From the NCBI GenBank assembly GCA_019217005.1, contig JAHBNG010000021.1, positions 93,282-157,281 on the forward strand: a stretch of DNA of 64,000 nt, written 5' to 3'. A model generated the notes under the pieces. That model saw only the letters and a list, made by a program, of their open reading frames with translations. It made no database searches and was not told the DNA's origin. Shown here piece after piece: positions 52,731 through 61,440 of this stretch. Numbering within the stretch: the first letter of the stretch is position 1; each line of letters begins with the position of its first letter. The stretch is from Chloroflexi bacterium TSY (GTDB lineage: Bacteria; Chloroflexota; Anaerolineae; Caldilineales; Caldilineaceae). Both the position numbers and the translations under genes were made by a program.

Positions 52731-53429
52731 TCATGCTCTATCCTCATCCAGTTTGGCGCACGCTGCCTGCAGTTCCGTACATGTTGAACTATACCCCAGA
52801 TGATCCTCGATCAGCCGCGTCAACACCAGACGCACCCAACCTTTCTCTGGCAGCAAGTCGTCTAGCGTATCGCGAAATTCGTTCTCACCGGGCAGATGGG
52901 TGCCATCCCGCAGAAAAACGACACGATAATTGTGTTCAAATGCGCCAACTAATGTGTAGAATAGACACGATTTAAAGCTGAATCCCACACAAAGCAGATT
53001 TTTGATAGCGTTTGTGCGTAGGTAGAAGTCTAAGCTGGTGTGACGAAACCCATTCTGCCCATTCTTAATAATCACAGGGTCCTCATCATGCGGTGTCATA
53101 CCTCGATTCCAATGAGTGTACGGCTGAGGTCGCCAAGGCTTTCGCTTACGCTGCTGACCGCGCCGCGTGCCATGTAATTCCGTGCTCATCGCACCAGCAT
53201 CGCCATGACTTCCACCACAAACATAAACAACCTTCATTCCAACCTTGCGTACAGCGGTCAATGTCGGCGCAATGATCTCTTCCAGAACATGACCAACCCC
53301 ACTGTCGGAGTCATCATATTCACAGTCCACGAGCAGAAAGGCCGTTTCGGACAAATCCAAGCGCAGGGTCGTATAGGCTGGCACGTCTTCTGGCTCTCCT
53401 GTAAAGCGTGCATTTAGGTTTAGATGCAT
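52731..53429 (-). CDS. Isochorismatase-like cysteine hydrolase
   Basis: 232 residues from ATG 53429 behind GGGAGAG. Catalytic triad of the isochorismatase superfamily: Asp in AFLLVDCEYDDSD, Lys in VIIKNGQNGFRHTSLDFYLR, and Cys in LLCVGFSFKSCLFYTLVGAFEHNY. Members hydrolyse isochorismate, nicotinamide, carbamoyl compounds or ureido groups; the particular substrate is not evident. Confidence 0.88.
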   Translation of the reverse strand: MHLNLNARFTGEPEDVPAYTTLRLDLSETAFLLVDCEYDDSDSGVGHVLEEIIAPTLTAVRKVGMKVVYVCGGSHGDAGAMSTELHGTRRGQQRKRKPWRPQPYTHWNRGMTPHDEDPVIIKNGQNGFRHTSLDFYLRTNAIKNLLCVGFSFKSCLFYTLVGAFEHNYRVVFLRDGTHLPGENEFRDTLDDLLPEKGWVRLVLTRLIEDHLGYSSTCTELQAACAKLDEDRA

Positions 53430-53489
53430 TTGATTTCTCTCCCAAACCTTACAGTGAAATCTGATAGAAACGATAGTTTTCACTGACCG

Positions 53490-53555
53490 ATCTTCCCGGA
53501 AGGGGTCAGATATTGCAGGATAGACGGGCCGATCTGTGACCCCTTCCGGGAAGAT
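53490..53555. repeat. 19-bp inverted repeat (TCTTCCCGGAAGGGGTCA type)
   Basis: ATCTTCCCGGAAGGGGTCA (53490-53508) and its exact complement (53537-53555) enclose 28 bases. Each arm is itself near-palindromic around CCCGG. A second small palindrome (TCAGCATTTCAGC / GCTGAAATGCTGA) follows near 53634-53680. Together they fill the gap 53430-53736, which has no gene. They are probably REP-like elements. Confidence 0.7.
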
Positions 53556-53736
53556 TCAGAACTCGCGTTTTCAAACTGACTTCACTTTATAGATGTTCAG
53601 ATAATGCATTTCCACACGAAACAGTAGCTTGTCAGCATTTCAGCCGGTCAGCCAGAGAACTGACGAGCTGAAATGCTGAAATTCTATCAACGACAAGAAA
53701 ATCTTTTCCTGAATGACTATAGTAGAGCAGACAAAT

Positions 53737-55188
53737 TTATTTGGATTGGCGTAAGCGGTTCCCACATAAGCGCAACCCGTTGTTCGTCACTGCCTCTAAC
53801 GCATTCACCGTTCCACCCTTGGTCGGTTGAAAGATAAGTTCTGTGGCATCCTCCAGTGCAAAAAACGTTTCATCCGACTCTGGATAAAATGTCAATGCCT
53901 CATCGTTGGGATAACGAACCACCAAATGATCACCCCTTGCCTGTATTGTGTAGTCAATGGGACGCCCATCACGTATCTGCCATTGTCCGGTATATTCCGC
54001 AAAGCGATCAAGCGTCAGTGGATCCACATTGACTTGATAGGTTCCAGCACACGCTGTCAGTCGTGCTGTGTCAATTTTCACGCGCGTTTTGCCAATCGGC
54101 TGATGGTGAGGCCACTGATATACAGTTGCCAAGCTGCGCAACACTTCTTGAATCAACCACCAGCCGTTGTCCCCGTTTGTCAGGATGACAGCACCTTGAC
54201 CACGCAGAGGAAACGCATCCATTTGGCAGAGAAAGCCGGGTCCTTCTCCACCGTGCATAAAGCGCAAAGTATCCCCATCACCAATTAAAAATGGCCCTAA
54301 ACCATGTAAACCAATTTGAGGCGTCAGCACCGCCTGGGCCAGTGGCTGCTCAAGGATCTGCTGTCCTGTCCCGTTGTATGCGTTCATTACTGCCAGCGCA
54401 AAACGCGCGATGTCTGTTGGCGTCGACCACATCCCACCATCAGCGGCGCCAGGATAGCGCGTCCGGTTATCTGACGTCACGGAACCATCATCAGCATGGC
54501 CAGACGCAGCCCCATCGGGTTTGCCGATTGTACTGTGGTTCATACTTAACGGGTCGAATACAAGCTTTTGCATGACGCTGGCAAAAGATTCATCCATCGT
54601 CTCTTCGATGAGTTGTTGAACAACCCAATAACCCGCGCCGGAATAAGAATAGCGCGTGCCAGGCACAGTGAGAACCCGGACTGGCTTGGAATTTGAGGGT
54701 GGTTCCCCATTGAGCAACTGAAGCAGCGTTGGCATCGGCTCATCTGGTGTATAGCCGCAATAGTTGCCCGCATCCAGCCCCGACGTGTGACTCAGAAGGT
54801 GGCGTAGCGTCACCTTGGCAGATCGTGTCAATTCGCTCTCCGGCACACGCCACTGCTGGAGAGTTTGGTTGACGTCTCTGTCTAGGTCGAGCCGCCCCTG
54901 CTGCACTAACCGTAGCGCAGCCAAAGCCGCCACGGGCTTGGTGACCGACGCAGCAGCAAACGGCGTATTCGTTGTTACCGGGCTCCTGCTCTCTGCATTG
55001 AGTACACCATAGCCTTTGGCCCACGCAATGGCACCGTTGTCGATCACAGCGACACTGACGCCGGGTACATTGTGGTGAACCATGCGCTCCGATAGATTTG
55101 TTGGAGCGATAGATGCATTGTCTAGAAATACCGGTGACGCTCGCAATCCTTGTTCGACGGCATCAATTGTTTTTTCTAGTTCAGCCAT
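53737..55188 (-). CDS. Serine hydrolase of the beta-lactamase/penicillin-binding fold
   Basis: 483 residues. SxxK motif: PFAAASVTKPVAALAALRLVQQGRLDLD (active Ser). Second motif: TRYSYSGAGYWVVQQLIEE (Tyr-Ser-Gly, in place of Tyr-x-Asn). Third: MHGGEGPGF. This fits class C-related esterases and D-aminopeptidases more than true beta-lactamases. No signal peptide is seen, so a cytoplasmic esterase or peptidase is likely. About 110 residues at the C-terminus form an extra lipocalin-like domain (TYQVNVDPLTLDRFAEYTGQWQI). Confidence 0.88.
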   Translation of the reverse strand: MAELEKTIDAVEQGLRASPVFLDNASIAPTNLSERMVHHNVPGVSVAVIDNGAIAWAKGYGVLNAESRSPVTTNTPFAAASVTKPVAALAALRLVQQGRLDLDRDVNQTLQQWRVPESELTRSAKVTLRHLLSHTSGLDAGNYCGYTPDEPMPTLLQLLNGEPPSNSKPVRVLTVPGTRYSYSGAGYWVVQQLIEETMDESFASVMQKLVFDPLSMNHSTIGKPDGAASGHADDGSVTSDNRTRYPGAADGGMWSTPTDIARFALAVMNAYNGTGQQILEQPLAQAVLTPQIGLHGLGPFLIGDGDTLRFMHGGEGPGFLCQMDAFPLRGQGAVILTNGDNGWWLIQEVLRSLATVYQWPHHQPIGKTRVKIDTARLTACAGTYQVNVDPLTLDRFAEYTGQWQIRDGRPIDYTIQARGDHLVVRYPNDEALTFYPESDETFFALEDATELIFQPTKGGTVNALEAVTNNGLRLCGNRLRQSK

Positions 55189-55193
55189 TCGTT

Positions 55194-56041
55194 CTATTCC
55201 TCCTCAACTTTTTCGATCAAGAATTCTCTCACCGCTTGCCAGGCCAACCGGACAGCACCGTTGTCTTCCGAACTCGTCGCACGTCCCTTTTTCAAATTGG
55301 GCACACCAATACCATGACCAACGCCTGTTAGTCGTAAATGCCGACTTTGGTATGGATGCGCATGAGTTTTCAACCTCGTCATGACCATCTCAGCCATTTT
55401 CTCAGAAGGCCAAACCTCATCATCTGCTCCTGAAACTAAAAGAATCGGTCCAGCAATTTTCTCAACCGGAATTGTGGCTTGGGCAATGATGGTTTGATCC
55501 TGCCAACCATTGTTGTCGAAATAACCGCCTGCGAAGTAGGCAAATGGAACCGGCTGACCCCGATAGCACCACGATGATTTGGGTGTTGGTTTTGAAACCG
55601 GAAACCCGCGCCAGATCAGCGCGCTCGGTGCATAGGCAACGATGCCTGTAATTTCCGAGAACAACGTGCCAAGCAAGAGCGCCAACTCCGCACCCCGCGA
55701 GTAACCGAGCACGACGACTTCATCGCTATCTGAGCAGTGTTCAGATAGCAAGAGTTCGATTGCCTGAGCAAACGGATCCAAAGGGATTTCAACAAGCTGG
55801 TCCGGCAGATTAAACTTCTCTTCCCAATCGTAATACGAGACAGCCATCGAATGCCATGCACAGCCAGCGCAGTGCCCACCGCGTTTGACCAACCAAACGC
55901 ACCGTCGGAGCCGCCCAAGACAAGCACATTTGGCGCTTGCTTGACCAACGTTGGCGTAAATATTCGTCCGGCAAGAGTGCCGATTGAAATATCGCGATGT
56001 TCGATATGATTATCACGATTCGGAGTGTTGTCATCATTCAT
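55194..56041 (-). pseudogene. Acyl-CoA thioester hydrolase/BAAT-like gene with one frameshift
   Basis: The N-terminal part (MNDDNTPNRDNH ... APNVLVLGGSDGAFGWSNAVGTALAVHG) and C-terminal part (MAVSYYDWEEKFNLPDQLVEIPLD, then VVLGYSRGAELALLLGTLF with nucleophile Ser, then VSGADDEVWPS and GVGHGIGVPN) belong to one dienelactone/BAAT-type alpha/beta hydrolase but lie in different frames. The switch occurs near 55860-55870. A single-base indel explains it; it may be a real mutation or a sequence error. It follows the nucleoside phosphorylase by 30 bases. Confidence 0.8.
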
Positions 56042-56071
56042 ATAATTTTTCCTATAACCAGTGTACATGGA

Positions 56072-56839
56072 CTAAAGAGCTAAACAAGCTTCCGCTGCAA
56101 GTGCCACTAGCATTTCACGTACGGTCCAGTTACTCATCCAGTCTCGGTCTTCCCACAATTCAGGGTCGACGCTATCCCCACTGTAGAGAAGCTGTCCTAG
56201 TTCCACGCCGCGAAAGCGAGCGACAGCAAACATGGCCGCCGCTTCCATCTCAACGGCCAGGCAGCCTTCAGATTTTCGTAGCGCAGCCTTTCCCTTAGCC
56301 TCACGAAAGAAGCCATCAGTTGACCAGGTTTTGGTCAAGAGATACTCCACGTTGCGTTTTTTCAGTACGTCCTCAATGGCAGTCAACGCAGTCGATGTAG
56401 GTTCTACCTCACGGGCTGGTGGCAGATAATGGTATGATGTGCCTTCATCGCGAACGGCGGCAGTTGGCACCAGGATGTGGCCCATGGCGATTGTTGGATC
56501 CAGAACACCTGCACCCCCACAGGCGATAAACTTGCGTGCGCCAAATTCGATGGCTCCTTCCAGGAGGAATGCGGCCAATGAAGCGCCCACTCCTTGATGG
56601 AGGAGTGCAACGGTGCGACCATCAACTTCATAGTGATAGATTGGGTGTTCACCCATCTCTGTTCCGATGGTGGTGAAAGGTTTGATCAGAGCTTGTTCCA
56701 AAAAGTGCTCAAAGACATCCCCAAAGAAGCAGAGGACGCAATGTTCTGGCATCCCGGGTATGCTGTCCGTTTCCATGTCGTAGTCAATGATGCCTTGGGG
56801 ATCTGAATCGTATTCTAAAATTGGGTATTGTTGTTGCAT
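56072..56839 (-). CDS. Nucleoside phosphorylase (uridine/purine type)
   Basis: 255 residues of the NP-I fold: CVLCFFGDVFEHFLE, VALLHQGVGASLAAFLLEGAIEFGARKFIACGGAG, MGHILVPTAAVRDEGTSYHYLPP, and EGCLAVEMEAAAMFAVARFRG with the ribose-binding Met-Glu. It splits nucleosides with phosphate to base and ribose 1-phosphate in salvage. Preceded by a good GGAGGAA site. IS debris begins 15 bases upstream of the start, so its native promoter may be gone. Confidence 0.9.
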   Translation of the reverse strand: MQQQYPILEYDSDPQGIIDYDMETDSIPGMPEHCVLCFFGDVFEHFLEQALIKPFTTIGTEMGEHPIYHYEVDGRTVALLHQGVGASLAAFLLEGAIEFGARKFIACGGAGVLDPTIAMGHILVPTAAVRDEGTSYHYLPPAREVEPTSTALTAIEDVLKKRNVEYLLTKTWSTDGFFREAKGKAALRKSEGCLAVEMEAAAMFAVARFRGVELGQLLYSGDSVDPELWEDRDWMSNWTVREMLVALAAEACLAL

Positions 56840-56854
56840 GGCGATTCCTCCTTA

Positions 56855-56895
56855 GGCCAATCCAAAAAATAAAATATACGCGAGAAGGTGTTAAA
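56855..56895. mobile_element. Solo end of an ISAzo13-like element
   Basis: Forty bases starting GGCCAATCCAAAAAATAAAA and continuing ATATACGCGAGAAGGTGTTAAA match the complement of the right end of the ISAzo13-like element at 19768-19806. IS-A copy c is inserted immediately after. No transposase remains, so most of the element has been deleted. Confidence 0.85.
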
Positions 56896-58384
56896 CTTTA
56901 CTTTCTGGTAAAAGAAAAGAGATGAGGTGAGAAATGTGACAAAAAGCGGTTAGCAGTTCATCCTAAAGGTAGAGAACCCAAAAAGGAGGAAGGAATGCTA
57001 ACCGCGCCAGAAATAACTATAGCAGTATTGATGAATGTATTGCAAGTAACGCCGATGGGAACAAACGTAAATGTAATGCGTCTGATGTGGGCAATGCTGA
57101 ATGGGTCGTTTCTGAAAAGTCGAGGAGCAATCCATAGCGCATTGAAAGAAAGCGGGTTTGAAGATGAGGAGCTCCGGCGAAGCTGGTGGAGCTTTCGATA
57201 TGGATCATGGGATATCACAAGTCTGCTGGGGTCGTGGCAAGAAGAAGTGGAAAGGGGAATGGGAGGCAAAAAAGTTAGAAGGGTACCGAGTGAAAAGCAT
57301 AGATATCACAGGGTTCTGGCGACCGAAGCTGCAAGGGAAAGTGAACCGACTCTATAACTCAACGGCTCGTCGGGCATTGCCCGCTCATCTTTGGAGTGAT
57401 GATAAGCTCGGGGAGATAGGCGGGAAGCGAGTGCCACTGCTCAAGGCAATCATGAGATGCACGGTTGGAACAAAGGAAAGTGAGTTTCGGAAAAAGCTGC
57501 TGAAAGAACGAAGAAATCACTGGAGTCAGACGAAGTGGCGGTGGTCGATGCCGGGTTTACAATCAGAGAAATGCTAGAAAGCGGCATAGACCGATTTGTC
57601 CTGCGGGAAGATTAACTGCACAGTGCGCCGCAATGAGTTCCCAAACGCAAAGAAAAGGCAGACCACCTGAATATGGTGATATTGTGCGTCCGCTCTCGCA
57701 GCTATAAGGAAAGCGACTCGAGGCTACAACTCCGGACTCGTCTGGTCGCTTTCTCTATAGTGGTCGCCTGATTTGCTATCAAGCATGGCACAATCTCGTC
57801 CCCAGAACAACCAAGGTGGATACAGCCAACCGTACCTACTCGATTTACGTCATTCAGGATCCGGCCTACAACACACCTTTGGTTTTGGCGACCGTTATGA
57901 CTTTGCAGCCTGAAACCATTTATCTTGTCTACCTGGAACGCTGGCCTGTTGAACCTCCCCCCCTTGGCTTCCAAGCAGATGATTGGCTTACATCGTCAAT
58001 TTGTTCATGCCGATGAGGCTTGTTTCCGCTTACCTGAACTGGGGCTGCTGGCTGGCAATCTTCTTTCCCATTTAGCCGCTTCTCTTCCTCCCATACCGAC
58101 TGGCTACTGGGATCGAGAGCCTCAATCCACTCCCGGCAGGCTGCGCCGTGTTCTCTCGAGTGCTCTTTTTCCAACTCCTGACCAACTCGACCCTGACTTT
58201 CGGAAAAAGGCCTCGGTTTCACACCATTTCCCTAAAGGCGTTCTCGCTCATCGCCGCCTCAATGCCGCTGCTTAAACTAGCCGAGCACTATTTTTACATT
58301 TTATCCCGTTTTTTCAGGGTGGATTCTTTTTTCCGCCCCTTTCGGTTTGCCCTTTGTCACTCAAGCCTTTACCAGAAAGTAAAG
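56896..58384 (+). mobile_element. IS-A (IS4-superfamily) copy c
   Basis: 1489 bp with the standard ends. The left flank is the ISAzo13 relic (GTTAAA) and the right flank (TATAGT) is a truncated membrane-protein frame; they do not match, so there is no target duplication. This points to a rearrangement or deletion after insertion. Sequence is almost the same as copies a and d apart from small indels. Confidence 0.88.
56995..58275 (+). pseudogene. IS-A transposase, copy c (many small deletions)
   Basis: The most damaged copy. Compared with a and d it has an extra G near 57256, G4 for G5 near 57411, a GA lost near 57508, GC lost at GAAGATTAACTG (57608), C3 for C4 near 57640, CT lost near 57694, and C7 for C6 near 57957. 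At least five frame changes separate the helix region from the YLERWPVE motif. Confidence 0.88.
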
Positions 58385-58493
58385 TATAGTAAAGAATGAT
58401 GAAACCAATGATAATGCCAAAAATAAGCAGCCTTACCCACGACGGCCAAAGTTTGCTTTCGCCGTCGGTTAAGGGACGGACGGCATCGCTCAT
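58384..58493 (-). pseudogene. Small membrane protein cut off by IS-A copy c
   Basis: The frame from ATG 58493 reads MSDAVRPLTDGESKLWP, SWVRLLIFGIIIGFIILYYT, one clear membrane helix, and then enters the IS end. An upstream ATG (58554, MTNKKTEIQATLF) is in another frame. It may have been a short single-pass protein; its remainder is not in the window. Confidence 0.5.
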
Positions 58494-58623
58494 GCGAAAG
58501 TAGCGAAAACCAAACAAAGAGCGTCGCTTGGATTTCTGTTTTTTTGTTGGTCATAGTCGGTTTGATGATTGATTCTATGTTCGATATAGGCCTGAGCCGC
58601 TTACTCTGATCCAACTATATAGG

Positions 58624-59057
58624 TTAACTTCTGGAACGCTCGTTTGCCAACATTTTCAAGACATTGACATCAGCCTCCTGTCTCAAATCCGCACCACAAT
58701 AAGCCCTCCACGTCCACATAATCACCTCAACAATTACCCTGATGACGCCCCAAATCCACCCAAAAGGCGCCCAGAGAACTCCGGCTTCAACCACCGCGTC
58801 AACTCCAACGCCGTCTTCCCAATACCTCCCATCCCCTGAAGGGCTCTAATTGCCGCCGACTGCCTTCCTGTCAGCATCCTACTCAACTCCACCAAATGTT
58901 CCGTCCGCCCCACAAAATCCCGTGGCGGCTTCGGCGCAGCCGCCGCACTCGCTTGGAAAGGTGCAGCCCGGATGTTTATAATGCCAGCATTAAATACACT
59001 ACCACCCGTGTGAACATCACCGTCAATATTGGTCCGGCTTCCCTGTTGATTGCTCAT
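58624..59057 (-). pseudogene. 5' relic of a second NB-ARC (STAND) gene
   Basis: Begins MSNQQGSRTNIDGDVHTGG and continues SVFNAGIINI, a typical N-terminus of these ATPases, then PKPPRDFVGRTEHLVELSRML and the P-loop ALQGMGGIGKTALE. It then loses frame at FSGRLLGG. A later frame (WRAYCGADLRQEADVNVLKMLANER) is homologous to WGAFCGVDLSQEADVHVMSERV of the neighbouring gene and ends at a stop at 58624. Its ATG lies 20 bases after the stop of the upstream STAND gene. Confidence 0.78.
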
Positions 59058-59780
59058 ACTGCCCTACCTTTCACCCCTTAAAATAGACTCATCACTACAT
59101 CACTACCGATCTCGCGCAAATATTCGTTTGCTGCTTCGGGAGAGCCGAATAGTTGGACTAAGCGACCGCCAACTTGCTCCGTTTCGACCGCATCGAGTTG
59201 GTGAAATATGAGGAATGCTTTCGCTGTATAATTTGCCGCGTGCTTCGTCTCGCCTTTGGCCTGATATAAGAATCCAAGATTCCCGTAGCTATTCGCCATG
59301 CCGTAAAGATCTCCTGCCTGTTCAAACATTTGCAAAGATTGAGCGCAATAAGATATGGCTGTGTTCCATTCTCCTTTAGCTTCATAGAGGGTTCCTAGGT
59401 TATTATAGGTTTGAGCTGTCCCATGAATATCATTCAACTGTTGGTATGCCCCGAGAGATTGCCTATAGAATGACGCTGTCTTGTCATACTCCCCCTTGAC
59501 CTGGTAGGTATATCCTAATTTAATCCAAGTCTGAGCGATACCTGAGATGTCGTCTAAGCGTCTATAGATCAGGATAGATCGCTCGTAATATGCGACAGCT
59601 TGATCCCATTCACATTTATCCCGATAGATGTTGCCTATATTGGCATAGCTAACAGCCACACCATCGCTGTCCCCTACCAATTCAAAAGTCTGAACAGATT
59701 GCTCGTAATAGGAGATAGCTTTGTCCCACATCCCTTGACGCTTGTAGATATTGCCTATGGTACCTTGCATTTGAGCTATA

Positions 59781-60159
59781 CTCAGTAGATCCAAATTTCA
59801 GGTTTTGAGAGAGAATTCTGGCTAAACAGTTGACATAAATACAAATTTGCCGGTCGATATCTAGTTTTTGCGTTAGATTTGGGCGATTTTCAGATATGAA
59901 AGGGGTGGTTCAAAATTAGGTTTACACTTTTGATATATAGACAAAAATCTATATGAGACCGTTTTCTCTCTGAGAACCGGCGAAATCAGAGAATATAAAC
60001 GTTCTTTCTGTTTCTAAAAGTGTAAACCTATCTATCCAGCTAAAATGAACCACCCCATGAAATAGGTTGTTTTCTGTAACCGAAATCTGAATAAATGACT
60101 CCAAAATCCCTGCAATCTCGACTGAAAATAGCCAAAAACGCCAAATTTGGATCTACTGA
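59781..60159. mobile_element. MITE-1 copy in the STAND gene, itself interrupted
   Basis: Same 220-bp element as at 10617 and 27127, split by MITE-2 copy 4. Reading frame reconstruction of the host TPR gene shows that a TA is duplicated at the insertion point, which points to an IS630/Tc1-mariner-type transposase as the mobiliser. One end has lost a C (TACTGATAC for TACTGAGAC). Confidence 0.9.
59902..60056. mobile_element. MITE-2, copy 4 (inside MITE-1)
   Basis: Subtype I, nearly identical to copies 1 and 2. Comparison with intact MITE-1 shows ATGAAA duplicated on both sides (six bases; the other copies show eight). Confidence 0.93.
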
Positions 60160-61176
60160 TACTAGTGATATCTTTTGTATGCTCATATAACCCAATGGAT
60201 TGCTTATAACAAGAAATAGCGCTACGCCATTCTCCCTTACTCCTAAAGGCTGAAGCCATATTGTTGTAGATTGTGGCCAATTTGTAGACGTTCTCCACAT
60301 CTTTCAAACTCTGAAGAGATTTCATATAGTAGGAAATAGCTTTGTCCCACTCTCTTTTTTTGTGGTACGTGGTGCCCAGATTAGTCCAAGTTTGTGTCAT
60401 CCCATCGACGTCCGCCACATGTTCATAACACTCCAGCGCTTGCTCATAGCAGGAAAAAGCTTTAGTGTAGCTACCTTTGTTCCCGTAAGCATTACCTAAG
60501 TTGAAATAGTTTTGAGCCACGCCCCGACTGTCACCAAGTTGCTCCTGGATTTCGATTGCTTGTTTATAATATGTAATTGCTTCGTCATACTCCTCTTTGC
60601 TTTCATAAGCATTGCCTAGATTTCCCAATGTTTGAGCCGTGCCATAAATATCACCCAACAAACTATATGTCTCTGCTGCTTGCTTATGGTATGTAATAGC
60701 CACGTCATACTCCTCTTTGCTTTCATAAGCATTGCCTAGATTTCCCAATGTTTGAGCCGTGCCATGGATGTCGCCGATCTGATTCTGAAAATCTAGCGCC
60801 TGCTTATAGTATGCTATGGCTCTATCGGACTCCCCTTTGCTCTGGTAGGCCCCCCCTAAATTTATCCAAGTAGTCGCTAAATCGGTTATGTCCCCAACCT
60901 CTTCAAAAATGCTCAGTGCTCGATCATAATATGCGATTGCTATATCCCATTCTCTTTTGATCTGGTAAGCGTTCCCCAAGCCAACCCACGTCCGAGCCAT
61001 GCCGGAAGTATCATTCGTTTGTTTGTAGTTCTGCAACGCTTGTTCGCAGTAAAAGATTGCCTCAACATACGCTCCTTTTCTTATATAAACATTGGCCAAG
61101 TTAACCCATATTTGAGCCATACTATGTGGTTCATCCCGTTCTTCTACAATCTTCAACGAGTTTTTATACTTTATTT

Positions 61177-61331
61177 GGGGTGGTTCAGAATTAGGTTTAC
61201 ACTTTTGATACATAGATAAAAATCTATATGAGGTCATTTTCTGCCTGAGCATGGCTCAAAGTAGAAAATATAAACATCTTTTCTCTTTGCAAAAATGTAA
61301 ACCTAATTGTCCGCCTAAAATGAACCACCCC
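61177..61331. mobile_element. MITE-2, subtype II, copy 5 (inside the IS-A end)
   Basis: Inverted relative to copy 3, with the same subtype II middle. Exact 8-bp duplication CTTTATTT (61169-61176 and 61332-61339), which is the terminal octamer of IS-A copy d. Confidence 0.93.
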
Positions 61332-61440
61332 CTTTATTTTCTGGTAAAGGCTTGAGTGACAAAGGGCAAACCGAAAGGGGCGGAAAAAAGAATCCACCCT
61401 GAAAAAACGGGATAAAATGTAAAAATAGTGCTCGGCTAGT

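Noticed and set aside
47264..53483. Integron cassette array
   Set aside because: Gene types and same-strand order fit, but I found no attC-like paired sites between genes and no integron integrase.
28464..53483. Secondary-metabolite biosynthetic cluster
   Set aside because: There is no synthase, synthetase, cyclase or other core enzyme; only modifying enzymes and transporters.
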